DNA from: Chloroflexota bacterium
GTDB lineage: Bacteria; Chloroflexota; Anaerolineae; Aggregatilineales; Phototrophicaceae
DNA length: 64,000 bases
Direction of reading: 5' to 3'
Assembly: GCA_011523615.1 (NCBI GenBank)
Contig: WTGJ01000020.1
Coordinates: 191,511-255,510, forward strand
Shown: one piece after another, positions 10,987-20,413 of the stretch
How the letters are laid out: each line of letters opens with the position of its first letter
How positions within the stretch are numbered: the first letter of the stretch is position 1
Position numbers and translations under genes: made by a program
The notes under the pieces: model-generated
Seen by the model: the letters and a program-made list of their open reading frames with translations, nothing else
The model's database searches: none
Told to the model about the DNA's origin: nothing

Positions 10987-12671
10987 TCCACCCCACGCAA
11001 ACGAGGATCCAGCGCATCCCGCAAGCCATCGCCCAGGAAATTGAAAGCGAACATGATGAAAAAGAGCGCCAGCGCCGGGAAGAGCGCCTGGTAAGGATAA
11101 TCACGCATCAATTCCGCCCCTTCGCTGATCATCGCCCCCCAACTCGGTGTCGGCGGATTCACGCCCAAGCCGATGAAACTCAAGAAGGCTTCGTAGGCGA
11201 TGTAAGAAGGGATGGTCAAGGTTTCGGCAACGACGATGGGCCCCAGGATATTGGGGTAGATGTGATGGAACATGATGCGCCGCTGCGAAGCGCCCAGAGA
11301 GCGGGCCGCCTCAACGTATTCTCGTTCGCGAATGCTGAGGACCTGGCCACGGGTCAACCGGGCCATCGGTGCCCAGCTGGTGAAACCGATGCCCAGGGCG
11401 ATGAAAAACATTCCCCCCAGTGCGTTGTCGATGGTGTACAGTTGGCGCGCGAAGGACCAGGGCCGATTCAACGTGATGTTGGCGTCGGCTGCGTGTTCCA
11501 TAACTTCGGTGCCCTCTGCGCCACGCTCGATGGTCAAGATGAAACGCACTTCAGGCTCGTAATCCTTGTCGATGATCGCGACCGTCTCTTTTCCGATGTT
11601 GAAAGACTGCACCCCGCGAAACTCTTTTTCCAATATCGTCGGGAATTCGATCGTCGTTTCCGTCGCATCGATGGCGACGGGCAAGGACACCGCAGTATTG
11701 CCACTGACGAAGGCCGAACGGAAGAAAGCCATCAGCGCGATGACGAGCAAAATGGTCGGGAAGGAATACATGATATCCACCACCCGCATGAGGAAATTAT
11801 CGACGCGACCGCCGATGAAACCGGAGGACAAACCCAGGGCCACACCGAGTACGAGGCTCACGGTCGAACCAATCATCGCCGCAGCCAGAGAGATCTGCGC
11901 GCCATACATCAGCCGCGAAAGCATATCCCGCCCCAGGTAATCCGCGCCCAGTGGGTATTCGTCACTGACCTTCACATAGCCGATATTGGGGTTGCGGACG
12001 AAGAGCTTCTCTTCCGTGAGGTACACCGTCCCGACACACAGCCGCGGCCGGGTTCCGTCGTCGCGCAATTGGCAGGATTCCGCACGGGTCAAGCCGCGCA
12101 ATTGAGCCACGTATTGTTCGGCCGTTTCCTGATGCTGCGCCAATACATCGCCCGGCAGGACCGGATCACCATCGGCGACAAAAACCTCCCAGCCGCTGCG
12201 GATGTCATAGACCTCCACCTCCTCCTGGGTGATGATCAGCTGATTGCCCTCAATGATGACGGTGCCCGCCATGCGATTGCGGATCTCGCTGGTCTGGCCG
12301 CGCACGGTGGATTCCCCCAGCAATTGATCGGCAGCGACTCGGTCGCCGGTCTGCACGGTCAGCTCTGCGCCGCGCAGCCTGATGGTTTCATCTTTCGCTT
12401 CCAACGAAGGAAACACGTCGATGATCCATTGCGGTGTGGAATTGTTCAGCGCCAATACTTGCTTTTCGTAGGGACGGGGCGCGAGTCTCTCCGCGAAAAG
12501 GGCCACGCCGAAATTCAGGATGATGATGATCAAGCCCAGGACAGCCGCATGGTTGCGCAACAGGCGGGAGAACGCATCTTGCCAGAGATTTTGTGACGGC
12601 CGCTCTGCCGCGATCTGCGCGATGCCGTTGCTTTCTGCTTCCACCGCCACCGAATCCGCTGCCTCAGCCAT
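10983..12671 (-). CDS. OppC/DppC-type peptide ABC permease with two large extracytoplasmic inserts
   Basis: A 562-residue permease, about 260 longer than usual. The core is recognisable: TM1 ([19 protein letters not shown]), LAPRPYEKQ, then [20 protein letters not shown], the TM helices, and the cytoplasmic EAA loop [20 protein letters not shown]. Between LAPRPYEKQ and [11 protein letters not shown] lies an insert of about 165 residues. It contains a barrel-sandwich-like segment ([17 protein letters not shown]) resembling lipoyl or RNA-polymerase SBHM units. A second insert of about 85 residues (roughly residues 318-405) separates two later TM helices. The frame is unbroken and codon use matches its neighbours, so this is not a sequencing fusion. 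It lies third in the operon binding protein-OppB-OppC-recD2; no OppD/OppF ATPase is nearby. Confidence 0.9.
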   Translation of the reverse strand: MAEAADSVAVEAESNGIAQIAAERPSQNLWQDAFSRLLRNHAAVLGLIIIILNFGVALFAERLAPRPYEKQVLALNNSTPQWIIDVFPSLEAKDETIRLRGAELTVQTGDRVAADQLLGESTVRGQTSEIRNRMAGTVIIEGNQLIITQEEVEVYDIRSGWEVFVADGDPVLPGDVLAQHQETAEQYVAQLRGLTRAESCQLRDDGTRPRLCVGTVYLTEEKLFVRNPNIGYVKVSDEYPLGADYLGRDMLSRLMYGAQISLAAAMIGSTVSLVLGVALGLSSGFIGGRVDNFLMRVVDIMYSFPTILLVIALMAFFRSAFVSGNTAVSLPVAIDATETTIEFPTILEKEFRGVQSFNIGKETVAIIDKDYEPEVRFILTIERGAEGTEVMEHAADANITLNRPWSFARQLYTIDNALGGMFFIALGIGFTSWAPMARLTRGQVLSIREREYVEAARSLGASQRRIMFHHIYPNILGPIVVAETLTIPSYIAYEAFLSFIGLGVNPPTPSWGAMISEGAELMRDYPYQALFPALALFFIMFAFNFLGDGLRDALDPRLRGVD

Positions 12672-12692
12672 CCACCGGTGCCCATCTGCTCA

Positions 12693-13727
12693 TCAGCTGT
12701 ACCGGATGCGCGGGTCCAACCAGGCGTAGGTGAAATCCACTACCATATTGGCCACGACGATGAAGAGCGCCAGCAGCATGAAAACACCCATGATGACCGG
12801 ATAATCACGGTTGGTGAAACTGGTGACGAAATAGCGCCCCAAACCCGGAATGCCGAATATCGTCTCTACCACGAATGTCCCCGTGAGCAAAAATGCCAAT
12901 AACGGCCCCAGGGTGGTTACGACGGGTATGAGCGAATTGCGCATCGCATGCACCAGGATGACGCGCCGCTCATGCAAGCCCTTGGCCCGCGCAGTATCCA
13001 TATAGTCTTCATCCAGCACCTGCAACATGCTGGCCCGCGTCAGGCGGGCGATGAGCGCAGACGAAGAAAACCCGAGCGCGGTTGCCGGTAAGATGAAGCG
13101 GGCGTAATACGGGAAGCCCTCCGCAGACCAGACCACCGGAAACCAACCCAGCTCCACACCAAAGACATAACGCAAGATCGGGCCGAGGACGATCGCCGGT
13201 ACCGACACGCCAAAAATCGCCACGCCCATCGCGCTGTAATCCACGATCGTATTCCGCCGCAAAGCAGCGATGATGCCCAGCGGCACGCCAATGGCCACCG
13301 CCACTGACACCGAAGCGAGGCCCAACTGGATGGACGTGGGCAGGAAATCGCGGAAGATTTCATTCACCGTACGTGAACCCAGGCCGCGGTAAGAAGGGCC
13401 AAAATTCATCCAGCGAAAGTACAGGCCGTGCTCACCGATGGGCAGCTGGATGTTGATCAAATAGTCCCCTTCGGCGAAGGTCGCTGCTGTATCCCCGCTC
13501 TCCAACCGTGGAATGAGGATATCCCCCATGTAATCGAGGTACTGGATGTGCACCGGCGCATCCAGGTTGTACTTTTCTTTGAGGCGCTCGATGACCTGAG
13601 GCTGCAGCGGTTTTTCACGCTCGAAGGGGCTGCCGGGGATGGCGCGCACCCCCATGAAGATGATGACGGAGACGATGAACAGCACAAGAATCATTTGTGC
13701 CACGCGCCGCACCACAAATTTGGACAT
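12693..13727 (-). CDS. OppB/DppB-type peptide ABC transporter permease
   Basis: A 344-residue inner-membrane permease that would pair with the OppC-like protein downstream. It begins with the family hallmark FVVRRVAQMILVLFIVSVIIF (N-terminal TM), continues with RAIPGSPFE and ends with ANMVVDFTYAWLDPRIRYS, a typical OppB ending. The EAA loop reads EDYMDTARAKGLHERRV. The segment between TM1 and TM2 (about residues 30-115) is somewhat longer than in E. coli OppB. It is separated from the binding-protein gene by a 94-base gap with a stable hairpin and from the oppC-like gene by 21 bases. Confidence 0.95.
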   Translation of the reverse strand: MSKFVVRRVAQMILVLFIVSVIIFMGVRAIPGSPFEREKPLQPQVIERLKEKYNLDAPVHIQYLDYMGDILIPRLESGDTAATFAEGDYLINIQLPIGEHGLYFRWMNFGPSYRGLGSRTVNEIFRDFLPTSIQLGLASVSVAVAIGVPLGIIAALRRNTIVDYSAMGVAIFGVSVPAIVLGPILRYVFGVELGWFPVVWSAEGFPYYARFILPATALGFSSSALIARLTRASMLQVLDEDYMDTARAKGLHERRVILVHAMRNSLIPVVTTLGPLLAFLLTGTFVVETIFGIPGLGRYFVTSFTNRDYPVIMGVFMLLALFIVVANMVVDFTYAWLDPRIRYS

Positions 13728-13756
13728 CGCTGCCTAACTCACGACTGGCGAAAGAA

Positions 13757-13784
13757 AGGGGAGGGAGAATCCACCCCCTCCCCT
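13757..13784 (-). terminator. Hairpin with T-rich tail between binding protein and permease genes
   Basis: A 9-bp GC-rich stem (13757-13765 with 13776-13784) encloses a 10-base loop and is followed on the minus strand by tttcttt. It could partly terminate transcription or protect the 3' end of the binding-protein mRNA, giving more binding protein than permease. Confidence 0.65.
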
Positions 13785-13821
13785 CTGGTTGACCATGCCC
13801 TGAAGCACGGGAAATCAGCGC

Positions 13822-15507
13822 TTACTGACCGACATCCCATTTTTCATAGCGGTCCTGGAAGAGCACAGAGAACGTGCGGCTGATGTTCGGCTTCGTCATC
13901 TGAACGTTGGTGTACCAGTAGATGGGCGATATCGCCGCGTCATGATAGACGAGGATGTTCTCTGCCTGGGCATACAGTTCGCGCCGTTCTTCGGTGTCGC
14001 TCAGCGTCACGGCGGTATCCACCAAGTTGTCGTATTCTTCGCTGGCCCAGTTGGTGTTGTTGAAGCTGGAAGTCGAGCGCCAGACATCGGAATTGTAGTT
14101 GTGCGCATCGAGGTAGTCCGCGCACCAACCGAGTCGATAGATCTGCGGCGCATCTTCACGGACGGTGGCCAGGTAGGTGGCCCATTCCTGGTTGGCGATT
14201 TCGACGTTGATGCCCAAGGTCTCCGACCACATCTGCTGGATCGCCTGTGCGATCTTCGCATGGCCTTCACTGGTATTGTGCATCAAAGTGATCTGCTCCC
14301 ATTCGGAAGGATCGCTGATGCCATCGGCTTCCAGGGCCAGCGCCAATTCAGCTTGCGCTTCTTCGGCGTCGAACCAGATGCCCGTGTCAGGATGGGATTC
14401 CAATGTCGGCGCGGCCGCCAGACCCGGACGCGCGAACCACTGCGCGGGGATCTGCCCGCCCTTCGTCACGTTATCGACGATGCTCTGCCGATCGATGGCG
14501 AAAGAAAGCGCGCGGCGCAGGTGCACGTTATCCAGCGGCTCTTTGGCCGTGTTGAAGCCATAGTAATAGGAGCAGGTATCGTAACCGATATTCAGCTCCT
14601 CACTGAGGACGGGGTCCGCCTGGATGCGATCCATGGCGTCCAAGGGCACCGAAGTGACGACGTCCAGGTCGCCCGCTTCATAGGCATCGAGCTGAGCGGT
14701 GGATGGCAGCATGAGCCAGGTCACCGAGTCGATCACCGGTTGGGGAATCCATTCGTTGCCCGCCCAGAAGGGGTTGGCCGTCAGGGTGATGGATTCGTCA
14801 TGCAACCATTCTTTGAGGGCGAAGGGGCCGAAGCTGGGGTAATTGCCCGCTTCCGTCCATTCATCGCCATACATCTCGACCACTTCCTGCAGCTGGGGCA
14901 TCGCCATCCACATCCCGAAGATGGAGGGGACGAAAGCGTTGGCGGCGACTGCGTCGATTTCCAGCGTATGATCATCGATGGCGCGGATGCCGACGACATC
15001 GAAGCTGTCGGCTTCACCGCTGTTGTATTCATTGGCACCGACCACCCAATCCGCCAGCACATAGGCGTAATCGGAGCCAGTTTCGGGATCCAACGTGCGG
15101 CTCCAGCCAAAAATGACGTCGTGTGCGGTGACCGTGCGTGCGTTCCCATCCGCATCGGTGATGGCCACCACTTCGCCGGCTTCAGGGTCGTAACGCACCC
15201 ACTGGATGCCCTCCGTGAGGTGGAAGGTGTAGGTGGTGCCGTCGACTTCCCAACTGTGGGCGATGCCCGGTTCGAGCTCGGCAGTGACTTCGTTTTGCGT
15301 CGTCAAGCCGATGTAGGTATTCAGCACGATCTGGATCGAACTGGTATCCGTACCGATGGAAGGATCGATGGAAGGCACATCGCCGGGGCCGAGGAAAGCG
15401 GTCGTGACGGTTTTCATGCCGTCATCCTGCGCTCCCACCGCACCGACCAGCGCCAGCAGAGTCACCGTGAGGATCCAAAGCGTGCTCTTTCGCAATACTT
15501 GATTCAC
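13822..15507 (-). CDS. Peptide/solute ABC transporter substrate-binding protein (SBP family 5)
   Basis: A 561-residue extracytoplasmic binding protein for peptides or related solutes. A signal peptide (TM-like core LWILTVTLLALVG) ends at AVGA before QDDG, so it is cleaved by signal peptidase I and lacks a lipobox cysteine. Family 5 features follow: DPSIGTDTSSIQIVLNTYIGL, YTFHLTEGIQW, HLRRALSFAIDRQSIV and the RLGWCADYLDAHNYN region near the C-terminus. The start is GTG at 15507 behind a clear aaggagt ribosome site. It is the first gene of the transporter operon; ligand specificity cannot be read. Confidence 0.95.
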   Translation of the reverse strand: MNQVLRKSTLWILTVTLLALVGAVGAQDDGMKTVTTAFLGPGDVPSIDPSIGTDTSSIQIVLNTYIGLTTQNEVTAELEPGIAHSWEVDGTTYTFHLTEGIQWVRYDPEAGEVVAITDADGNARTVTAHDVIFGWSRTLDPETGSDYAYVLADWVVGANEYNSGEADSFDVVGIRAIDDHTLEIDAVAANAFVPSIFGMWMAMPQLQEVVEMYGDEWTEAGNYPSFGPFALKEWLHDESITLTANPFWAGNEWIPQPVIDSVTWLMLPSTAQLDAYEAGDLDVVTSVPLDAMDRIQADPVLSEELNIGYDTCSYYYGFNTAKEPLDNVHLRRALSFAIDRQSIVDNVTKGGQIPAQWFARPGLAAAPTLESHPDTGIWFDAEEAQAELALALEADGISDPSEWEQITLMHNTSEGHAKIAQAIQQMWSETLGINVEIANQEWATYLATVREDAPQIYRLGWCADYLDAHNYNSDVWRSTSSFNNTNWASEEYDNLVDTAVTLSDTEERRELYAQAENILVYHDAAISPIYWYTNVQMTKPNISRTFSVLFQDRYEKWDVGQ

Positions 15508-15571
15508 TTTTCATACTCCTTAACTGCAAACAACAGAACACTGGTTGACCGCTGGAGGGACAACCGCAACC

Positions 15572-15600
15572 ATTGTAACCATTTTGGGCGCGAATCAAAA
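15572..15600 (-). promoter_or_regulatory. Probable promoter of the peptide-transport operon
   Basis: On the minus strand a TACAAT -10 box (15577-15572) lies about 60 bases before the GTG start. A TTTTGA (17-base spacer) or TTGATT (15-base spacer) could serve as -35. A T-run in the same stretch may also help end the upstream ABC-2 transcript. The -35 is weak, so confidence is moderate. Confidence 0.45.
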
Positions 15601-15652
15601 AAGAGTCAGCCGTTGAAACGACCGAATGGGAAAACGCCGCCTCGCTGCAGGT

Positions 15653-16465
15653 TCAGTCGGCGCGGATATCCCGCAAGTCAAAGACGCGGGTGGAAAGCAG
15701 CATCAAAGCTACGCCCGCCACCAAGAAGGCGACCACACTGCTCCATTCCAGGCCGTGCTGCATCACCGCGACACTATCGCCATAGCGAAAGAAAGAGATA
15801 TAGCTCAGGTTCTCCGCCACCGTGCCGATCCCCATATCGCCCACCACGTCGAGCAAAAAGCTGACGATGATGTAGGTGGCGACGATGCCCAGCACATAGC
15901 GCGCCTGGGATACATAAGCCCCCACCAGCGTGGTCACGCCCATGATGAAGCACATGCTCGGAAAAAGGTTGAATACGGCGGCGCGGATCACCGCCAGATC
16001 CAGCGCGACGCCGGCCAGGAAAACGCCGAGCAAGATGCCGCCATACAGGATGAGCAAAATCGCCGTCATCGTAACCAGGTAGGCGGCGTATTTCTCCACG
16101 ATGACACGCCAGCGGGGCAACGGCAGGGACAACAGCACCTCCAACGAACCATTCTCCTCTTCGCCGGCGCTGATGGATGTACCCATGACCAGGGGATAGG
16201 CCACGAAAAAGATCAACATCTTGGAGAAGAAGCCAACCGCGATGAAGCCTTCCGCCGTCGCCAGGAATTCCAGATCCTCGCCCACGCCCATCGCCCGAAT
16301 CACCACCAGGGGCATGCTGGCCATGAAATCGGCGAAGGTTTGCAACATTTCCGCCCCCGGCAACATCACTACGGTGAGCAAGGCCAATGCGGCGAAAGCC
16401 AGGCCCCAATAAATCGTAGAAGCCACACTGCGGCGGAGGGTTTCACGGAAAACTGGCAAAGCCAT
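15653..16465 (-). CDS. ABC-2 type exporter permease subunit B
   Basis: A 270-residue membrane protein with about six hydrophobic helices, for example STIYWGLAFAALALLTVVML and AAYLVTMTAILLILYGGILL. It carries the conserved SAGEEENGSLEVLLSLPLPR that links TM2 and TM3 in ABC-2 permeases of the NatB/EcsB-like type. It would form the channel with its paralogue upstream and the ATPase at 17295. The ATG at 16465 is chosen over a longer frame because the extra 27 residues are not membrane-like and would overlap the upstream gene. It is last in the three-gene unit ATPase-permease-permease. The exported substrate is unknown; antimicrobial or lipid export is common for the class. Confidence 0.88.
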   Translation of the reverse strand: MALPVFRETLRRSVASTIYWGLAFAALALLTVVMLPGAEMLQTFADFMASMPLVVIRAMGVGEDLEFLATAEGFIAVGFFSKMLIFFVAYPLVMGTSISAGEEENGSLEVLLSLPLPRWRVIVEKYAAYLVTMTAILLILYGGILLGVFLAGVALDLAVIRAAVFNLFPSMCFIMGVTTLVGAYVSQARYVLGIVATYIIVSFLLDVVGDMGIGTVAENLSYISFFRYGDSVAVMQHGLEWSSVVAFLVAGVALMLLSTRVFDLRDIRAD

Positions 16466-16494
16466 GATGGCGATCCTTCCTGGATTACCCAACA

Positions 16495-17298
16495 CTATAT
16501 GCCAATATCGCGCCGTTGGAAGGCCAGCGACGCCAGTGCCAAACACAAAGCGGCGACGGCCGCGATCGACAACATATTCGCCGGGTTCAAGCCGTCGATC
16601 AGCACACTGCCCCGCTGATAATGGTGGAAATACGAGATGCCCCGCAAGAAGGCGCCCGCATCTCCTCCGACCAAATCACCCAGGCCATTCAAGAAATAAC
16701 TCGCCACCACGAAGAAACCGGCCAGCATGATCGCCGCATTGCGCCGCCGGACGACGACCGATATCCATAAAGTGACCGCAAAAACGAGCATCAGCGTCGG
16801 CAGAAAATTCAAGGAGGCCGAGAGGATCGTCCAGAAATCCAGGCTGACGTTCGCGTTGAGGAAAGAACTGAACCAGGTCACCGCGCCGGAAACGAAGCTG
16901 ACGATCGCAAAAATCACCAGGAAGGCGAAGGTCCTTTCCCAGAGAAAACGAATGCGCGGCACCGGCAGACTCAACTGCCAATCCAAGATACCGTGTTCTT
17001 CTTCCCCCGCCGAAATGCTGATGGCGGCGATCACGGCGAAGAAAGAGTAATAGAGGAACGAATAGTCCAGATAAATGAAAGTCACAAAACCGCTGGAAGA
17101 AGACAGCACTTCTGCGCTGACCCCCAGCAGGGTGGATATGGGGCCAAAAGATTCCAGCAGGGTCGCGTATTGTCGCACGCCCTCATAATCCGGCGCGATG
17201 GCCACCGCATAAAAGCCAAAAAACGAAATGGCCAGCGTCCAATAAACGGTAGCGCGCGCATTGCCCTGGAGGCAGCCGCGGAAGATGGCACCGATCAC
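16495..17298 (-). CDS. ABC-2 type exporter permease subunit A
   Basis: A 267-residue paralogue of the next permease, with the same arrangement: an N-terminal TM (VYWTLAISFFGFYAVAIA), an extracytoplasmic loop, then SAGEEEHGILDWQLSLPVPR and four or five further TM segments. Having two different permeases implies a heterodimeric channel. Its ATG overlaps the stop of the ATPase gene by four bases (ATGA), so translation is coupled. The signature SAGEEE..G....LSLP.PR is shared with its neighbour, which suggests local gene duplication. Confidence 0.88.
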   Translation of the reverse strand: MIGAIFRGCLQGNARATVYWTLAISFFGFYAVAIAPDYEGVRQYATLLESFGPISTLLGVSAEVLSSSSGFVTFIYLDYSFLYYSFFAVIAAISISAGEEEHGILDWQLSLPVPRIRFLWERTFAFLVIFAIVSFVSGAVTWFSSFLNANVSLDFWTILSASLNFLPTLMLVFAVTLWISVVVRRRNAAIMLAGFFVVASYFLNGLGDLVGGDAGAFLRGISYFHHYQRGSVLIDGLNPANMLSIAAVAALCLALASLAFQRRDIGI

Positions 17299-18281
17299 TG
17301 TTCCACCGCCGAGCCATCGCCATAGTAAGCGAGGAAGATCTCTTCCAGGCTGGGGTCGTGTTGCCGCACATCCTCGATGTAAAAATTGGAAAGTGCGCGC
17401 AACAACGGGTCAAAATCGCCATGCAACTGCAACTCCGCCGTGCGCCCCTGCAAACGAACTTCGCTGACCCCGGCCACGTTTTCCAAGCAACCGGCCGGTA
17501 TCTCCTCCCGAGCGCGGATGCGAATCCGCCGAAATTCGACATGCGTGAGGGCCTCGACGCTTTCCACGGCACGCAAAATGCCATCCCGCAGGATGCCCAC
17601 CCGATCACAGATGGTCTGCACTTCACTCAAGATATGCGAAGATAAAAAGACGGTCCGCCCTTCGGCGCGCGCCTCGCGCAGCAGTTGATAAAAGGTCTGC
17701 TGCATCAGGGGGTCCAACCCGCTGGAAGGCTCATCCAGGATGAGCAGCTCAGGTTTGTGCATCATGGCGATCACCAGGCCGAGTTTGCGGCGGTTGCCCG
17801 ATGAGTAGGTGCGCACCTTGCGGGTGGTATCCAATGCGAGACGTTCTGCTAGACGGTTCGCTTCCGCCAAAAGGGTCGGTACATCACCGCGGACGCTGGC
17901 CACATAGCGCAGGATGCGGTCGGCGCGTTGATTGCGCCAGAGGCTCAGTTCAGAGGGCAAAAAACCCACCCGGCGATGCAAGGCCACCGCATCTCGCTGG
18001 GCATCCAAGCCGAGCACGGCAGCTTTGCCGCGCGTCGGTCGGATCAAATCGAGCAAGAGGCGGATCATCGTCGTCTTCCCCGCCCCATTGGGGCCGAGAA
18101 AACCGAAAATCTCACCGCGCTCTACTCGCAAATCCAACCCTTCCAAAGCATGAACCGGTGGCCGTGGTGGGGCGATGAGCCCGCCCGGAATCTTGCGGAA
18201 TGCGGCAAAATGGGTCAGTCGGCCACTGCCGGCATAGATCTTGGTCAGATTCTCGGTCTGTATGGCCGGACTCTCACCCAT
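17295..18281 (-). CDS. ABC-2 exporter ATP-binding protein
   Basis: A 328-residue ATPase with Walker A GPNGAGKTTMIR, signature YSSGNRRKLGLV (a variant of LSGGQ), Walker B ELLILDEPSSGLDP and an H-loop in FLSSHILSEV. A C-terminal regulatory extension of about 90 residues is typical of drug or lipid exporter ATPases. An insert of about 15 residues precedes the Walker A (PGGLIAPPRPPVHALEGLDL). The start at 18281 (MGESPAIQTENL) fits the family; a longer frame reaches 18335. It heads the three-gene export operon and is divergent from the serine hydrolase gene. Confidence 0.93.
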   Translation of the reverse strand: MGESPAIQTENLTKIYAGSGRLTHFAAFRKIPGGLIAPPRPPVHALEGLDLRVERGEIFGFLGPNGAGKTTMIRLLLDLIRPTRGKAAVLGLDAQRDAVALHRRVGFLPSELSLWRNQRADRILRYVASVRGDVPTLLAEANRLAERLALDTTRKVRTYSSGNRRKLGLVIAMMHKPELLILDEPSSGLDPLMQQTFYQLLREARAEGRTVFLSSHILSEVQTICDRVGILRDGILRAVESVEALTHVEFRRIRIRAREEIPAGCLENVAGVSEVRLQGRTAELQLHGDFDPLLRALSNFYIEDVRQHDPSLEEIFLAYYGDGSAVEQ

Positions 18282-18455
18282 TTCACTCCCCAAATTGTGC
18301 TTGCATTGCGGATCCGTGGCAGCCAGTGGCCGCAATCGGCATCGCCTTTCGCAGGCTCGTGGCTGTCTGCCTCAGCGGTGTGGATTATATCAGGATTGGG
18401 AGTGCATGGGCATGGAAATCCATTCGCTCACGGTGCAACTGCCTCCGAAAATGGC

Positions 18456-18461
18456 TATAAT
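18456..18461 (+). promoter_or_regulatory. Consensus -10 box upstream of the serine hydrolase gene
   Basis: A perfect TATAAT lies 30 bases before the GTG start at 18492, with tgagga-type ribosome-binding sequence between them. The matching -35 (about 18433) is weak. Confidence 0.5.
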
Positions 18462-18491
18462 CGCTGAATCAAACATCCTGAGGAGCGCAAC

Positions 18492-19901
18492 GTGGATACC
18501 TACGCCCTGGACGAACTGATTTACAGCACTATGGACAAGATGAAGGTGCCGGGGGTCGGGATCGGGCTCCTGAAAGGCGAAGAGCGCTACACCAATGGCT
18601 ACGGGGTGAGCAACCTGCGCCATCCCCTGCCGATCGATTCTCGCACCCTCTTTCAAATCTGCTCCATCAGCAAGACCTACCTCGGCACGGTCTCCATGAT
18701 GTTGATCGAGGATGGTCTTTTGGAACTGGATGCGCCGGTTCGCCAATACCTGCCGGATTTTCGGGTGGTGGACGAAGCGGCCAGCAAACAGGCCACTTAT
18801 CGCATGCTATTGCAACACCGCGCGGGCTGGTATGGGGATTGGTTCACGCACCCCCGGCGCACCGGTACCGGCGATGATGCGCTGACGAAGTATGTCGCTA
18901 CCATGGTCGATACCCCCCAACTCACCCCGGTGGGCACGTCGCCTTTCTCCTACAACAACGCCGGTTTCAACCTGGCTGCCCGGATCATCGAAATCGTCAC
19001 GGGCAAGACATACGAAGCGGTCGTCCAGGAGCGATTGTTCGATCCGCTGGGTTTGAAGCACACCTACTTCCTGCCGGCAGATTTCATGACGCACCGCTAT
19101 GTGACCGGTCATTTCCGCACGCAAGATGGGGTGAAGGTAGCCGAACGCTGGGGCTTCGGGCGCGCTTTCAACGGCGCGGGCGGCATCACTTCTTGCGTGG
19201 AAGATGTGCTGCAATACGCTCGCTTCCAGCTGGCCGGCGGCGTCACGGCTGGTGGGGAACGGCTGATCAGCGAGAGCGGCATCCGCCAATTGCATGAAGT
19301 GGAGCACTATCAGAGCGCCGATTATGGCATCGGTCTGACTTTTTGGGGGCAAAGAATCGGCGATTTGTGGCAGTATGGCCACAGTTGCGGTGGCGTGGGC
19401 CAATCGTCGCTGTTTTGCTTCATCCCCGCGCTGAATGCCGCCATGATGATCGCCACCAATTCAGGCCAGGGTTACCCCTTGGCCCAACGCGTTCGCGCCT
19501 GGGTGCTGCAGGAAATGTGGGGCATCGAACCCGTATCAGCTGAAACGTTATCTCTTAGCGAGGAACAGCAGGATGAATTCGTCGGCGACTACGCTCAAAT
19601 CAACGCAGCGCTGCGGATCGCCAAAGATACAGAAGGCAACCTCACCTACAGCATGAAGAGTGAAGGTACGTTTCCCGATGAGGATGCGTTTTCTTATCAC
19701 CTGGAAGATTGGTCGCCGCCTCTCGTCATGCGTTTCATCGGCAAAGATGTGGCCCTACTCCTGCCGCAAGAGGAAGGAGAAGAACCCGTGCCCCATCATG
19801 GCGGTTTTGACCTCCTGTTCCATCGCGCTGAAGGTGGCGCCATTCATTGCCTGCAAGCCGGCGCCCGGATCTTCCTGCGCCAGGCAGATGGCGACGGTTG
19901 A
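18492..19901 (+). CDS. Beta-lactamase-fold serine hydrolase (class C / PBP4*-like)
   Basis: A 469-residue serine hydrolase of the beta-lactamase-related (PF00144) family. It shows the nucleophile motif SISK (residues 58-61), the tyrosine motif YNN (about 154-156) and an HSCGG segment standing for the third K/H-T-G box. The last 110 residues (from EEQQDEFVGDYAQ) form a small beta-rich domain like the lipocalin-like tail of many esterase members. There is no signal peptide, so it acts in the cytosol or is exported by another route. Such proteins are more often esterases or D-aminopeptidases than antibiotic-resistance enzymes. The GTG start follows gaggagc. It is divergent from the ABC-2 operon. 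Confidence 0.88.
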   Translation: MDTYALDELIYSTMDKMKVPGVGIGLLKGEERYTNGYGVSNLRHPLPIDSRTLFQICSISKTYLGTVSMMLIEDGLLELDAPVRQYLPDFRVVDEAASKQATYRMLLQHRAGWYGDWFTHPRRTGTGDDALTKYVATMVDTPQLTPVGTSPFSYNNAGFNLAARIIEIVTGKTYEAVVQERLFDPLGLKHTYFLPADFMTHRYVTGHFRTQDGVKVAERWGFGRAFNGAGGITSCVEDVLQYARFQLAGGVTAGGERLISESGIRQLHEVEHYQSADYGIGLTFWGQRIGDLWQYGHSCGGVGQSSLFCFIPALNAAMMIATNSGQGYPLAQRVRAWVLQEMWGIEPVSAETLSLSEEQQDEFVGDYAQINAALRIAKDTEGNLTYSMKSEGTFPDEDAFSYHLEDWSPPLVMRFIGKDVALLLPQEEGEEPVPHHGGFDLLFHRAEGGAIHCLQAGARIFLRQADGDG

Positions 19902-19940
19902 TTCCTTGCGGATGTTGGCGATGCAGAAGCCGTGACAATT

Positions 19941-19949
19941 TGGTAAGAT
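19941..19949 (+). promoter_or_regulatory. Extended -10 promoter element before the Cys-rich gene
   Basis: TGG-TAAGAT forms an extended -10 (TGn plus hexamer) about 70 bases before the ATG at 20022. No good -35 is visible, as expected for extended -10 promoters. It could drive the redox group that follows. Confidence 0.4.
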
Positions 19950-20021
19950 ACATCACGCCGCTGCGTCACTATTACCCAGGTGTTGGGCACAGATCGATGG
20001 GGACGGCATAGGGGGGGAAGG

Positions 20022-20333
20022 ATGAGTGAACCCGGGACATCGACCACCCAGCGCGGTGTGGACGAACAATTGGCTTCCTTTTTCAACTACTTGCTCACGG
20101 ATCCTTGCAACAATAGCGTCGATATGGATTGCTGCGATTGCTGCGAACACACCAGCATGATTGCCGAGCAAGTGGCGAATGGCCGGCCGCTGCGCGAACT
20201 CATGCCCGAACTGGCGAAACATATGCACTGTTATACCTGTGTCCAGGAAGAATTCCAGGCGCTGACCGCAATCCTTGCGGCCGAACAATCGGGACTCATC
20301 GAATCAGTGGATGGAACGCTGGGTACCGGATGA
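20022..20333 (+). CDS. Small Cys/His-rich zinc-finger-like protein
   Basis: A 103-residue soluble protein with seven cysteines and a His cluster: MDCCDCCEH around residue 40 and KHMHCYTC around residue 70. The spacing (C-E-H, about 24 residues, then H-x2-C-x2-C) resembles the zf-HC2 zinc-binding anti-sigma domain, which normally has H-x3-C-x2-C. No membrane segment is present. The ATG at 20022 follows ggaagg. It lies 80 bases upstream of a thioredoxin reductase-like gene, so a redox-sensing (zinc/disulfide switch) role or metal binding is plausible. It could act as anti-sigma factor for an unlinked sigma factor. Function is unproven. Confidence 0.75.
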   Translation: MSEPGTSTTQRGVDEQLASFFNYLLTDPCNNSVDMDCCDCCEHTSMIAEQVANGRPLRELMPELAKHMHCYTCVQEEFQALTAILAAEQSGLIESVDGTLGTG

Positions 20334-20413
20334 CCCAACCTACCGCAACCACCCAGCGGATGCCTGAGCGCAAATCAAGCCGCTGAACCCAACAGGAGAA
20401 ATGGGCAGGATAC

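Noticed and set aside
13942-15864. A 640-codon forward frame antisense to the binding-protein gene
   Set aside because: It mirrors a clear SBP family 5 gene with a ribosome site; composition is low-complexity Arg/Gly/His-rich typical of antisense frames in GC-rich DNA.
18492-19901. Antibiotic-resistance beta-lactamase
   Set aside because: The SxxK/YxN pattern is shared with many esterases and peptidases; no export signal and a lipocalin-like tail argue against a true beta-lactamase.
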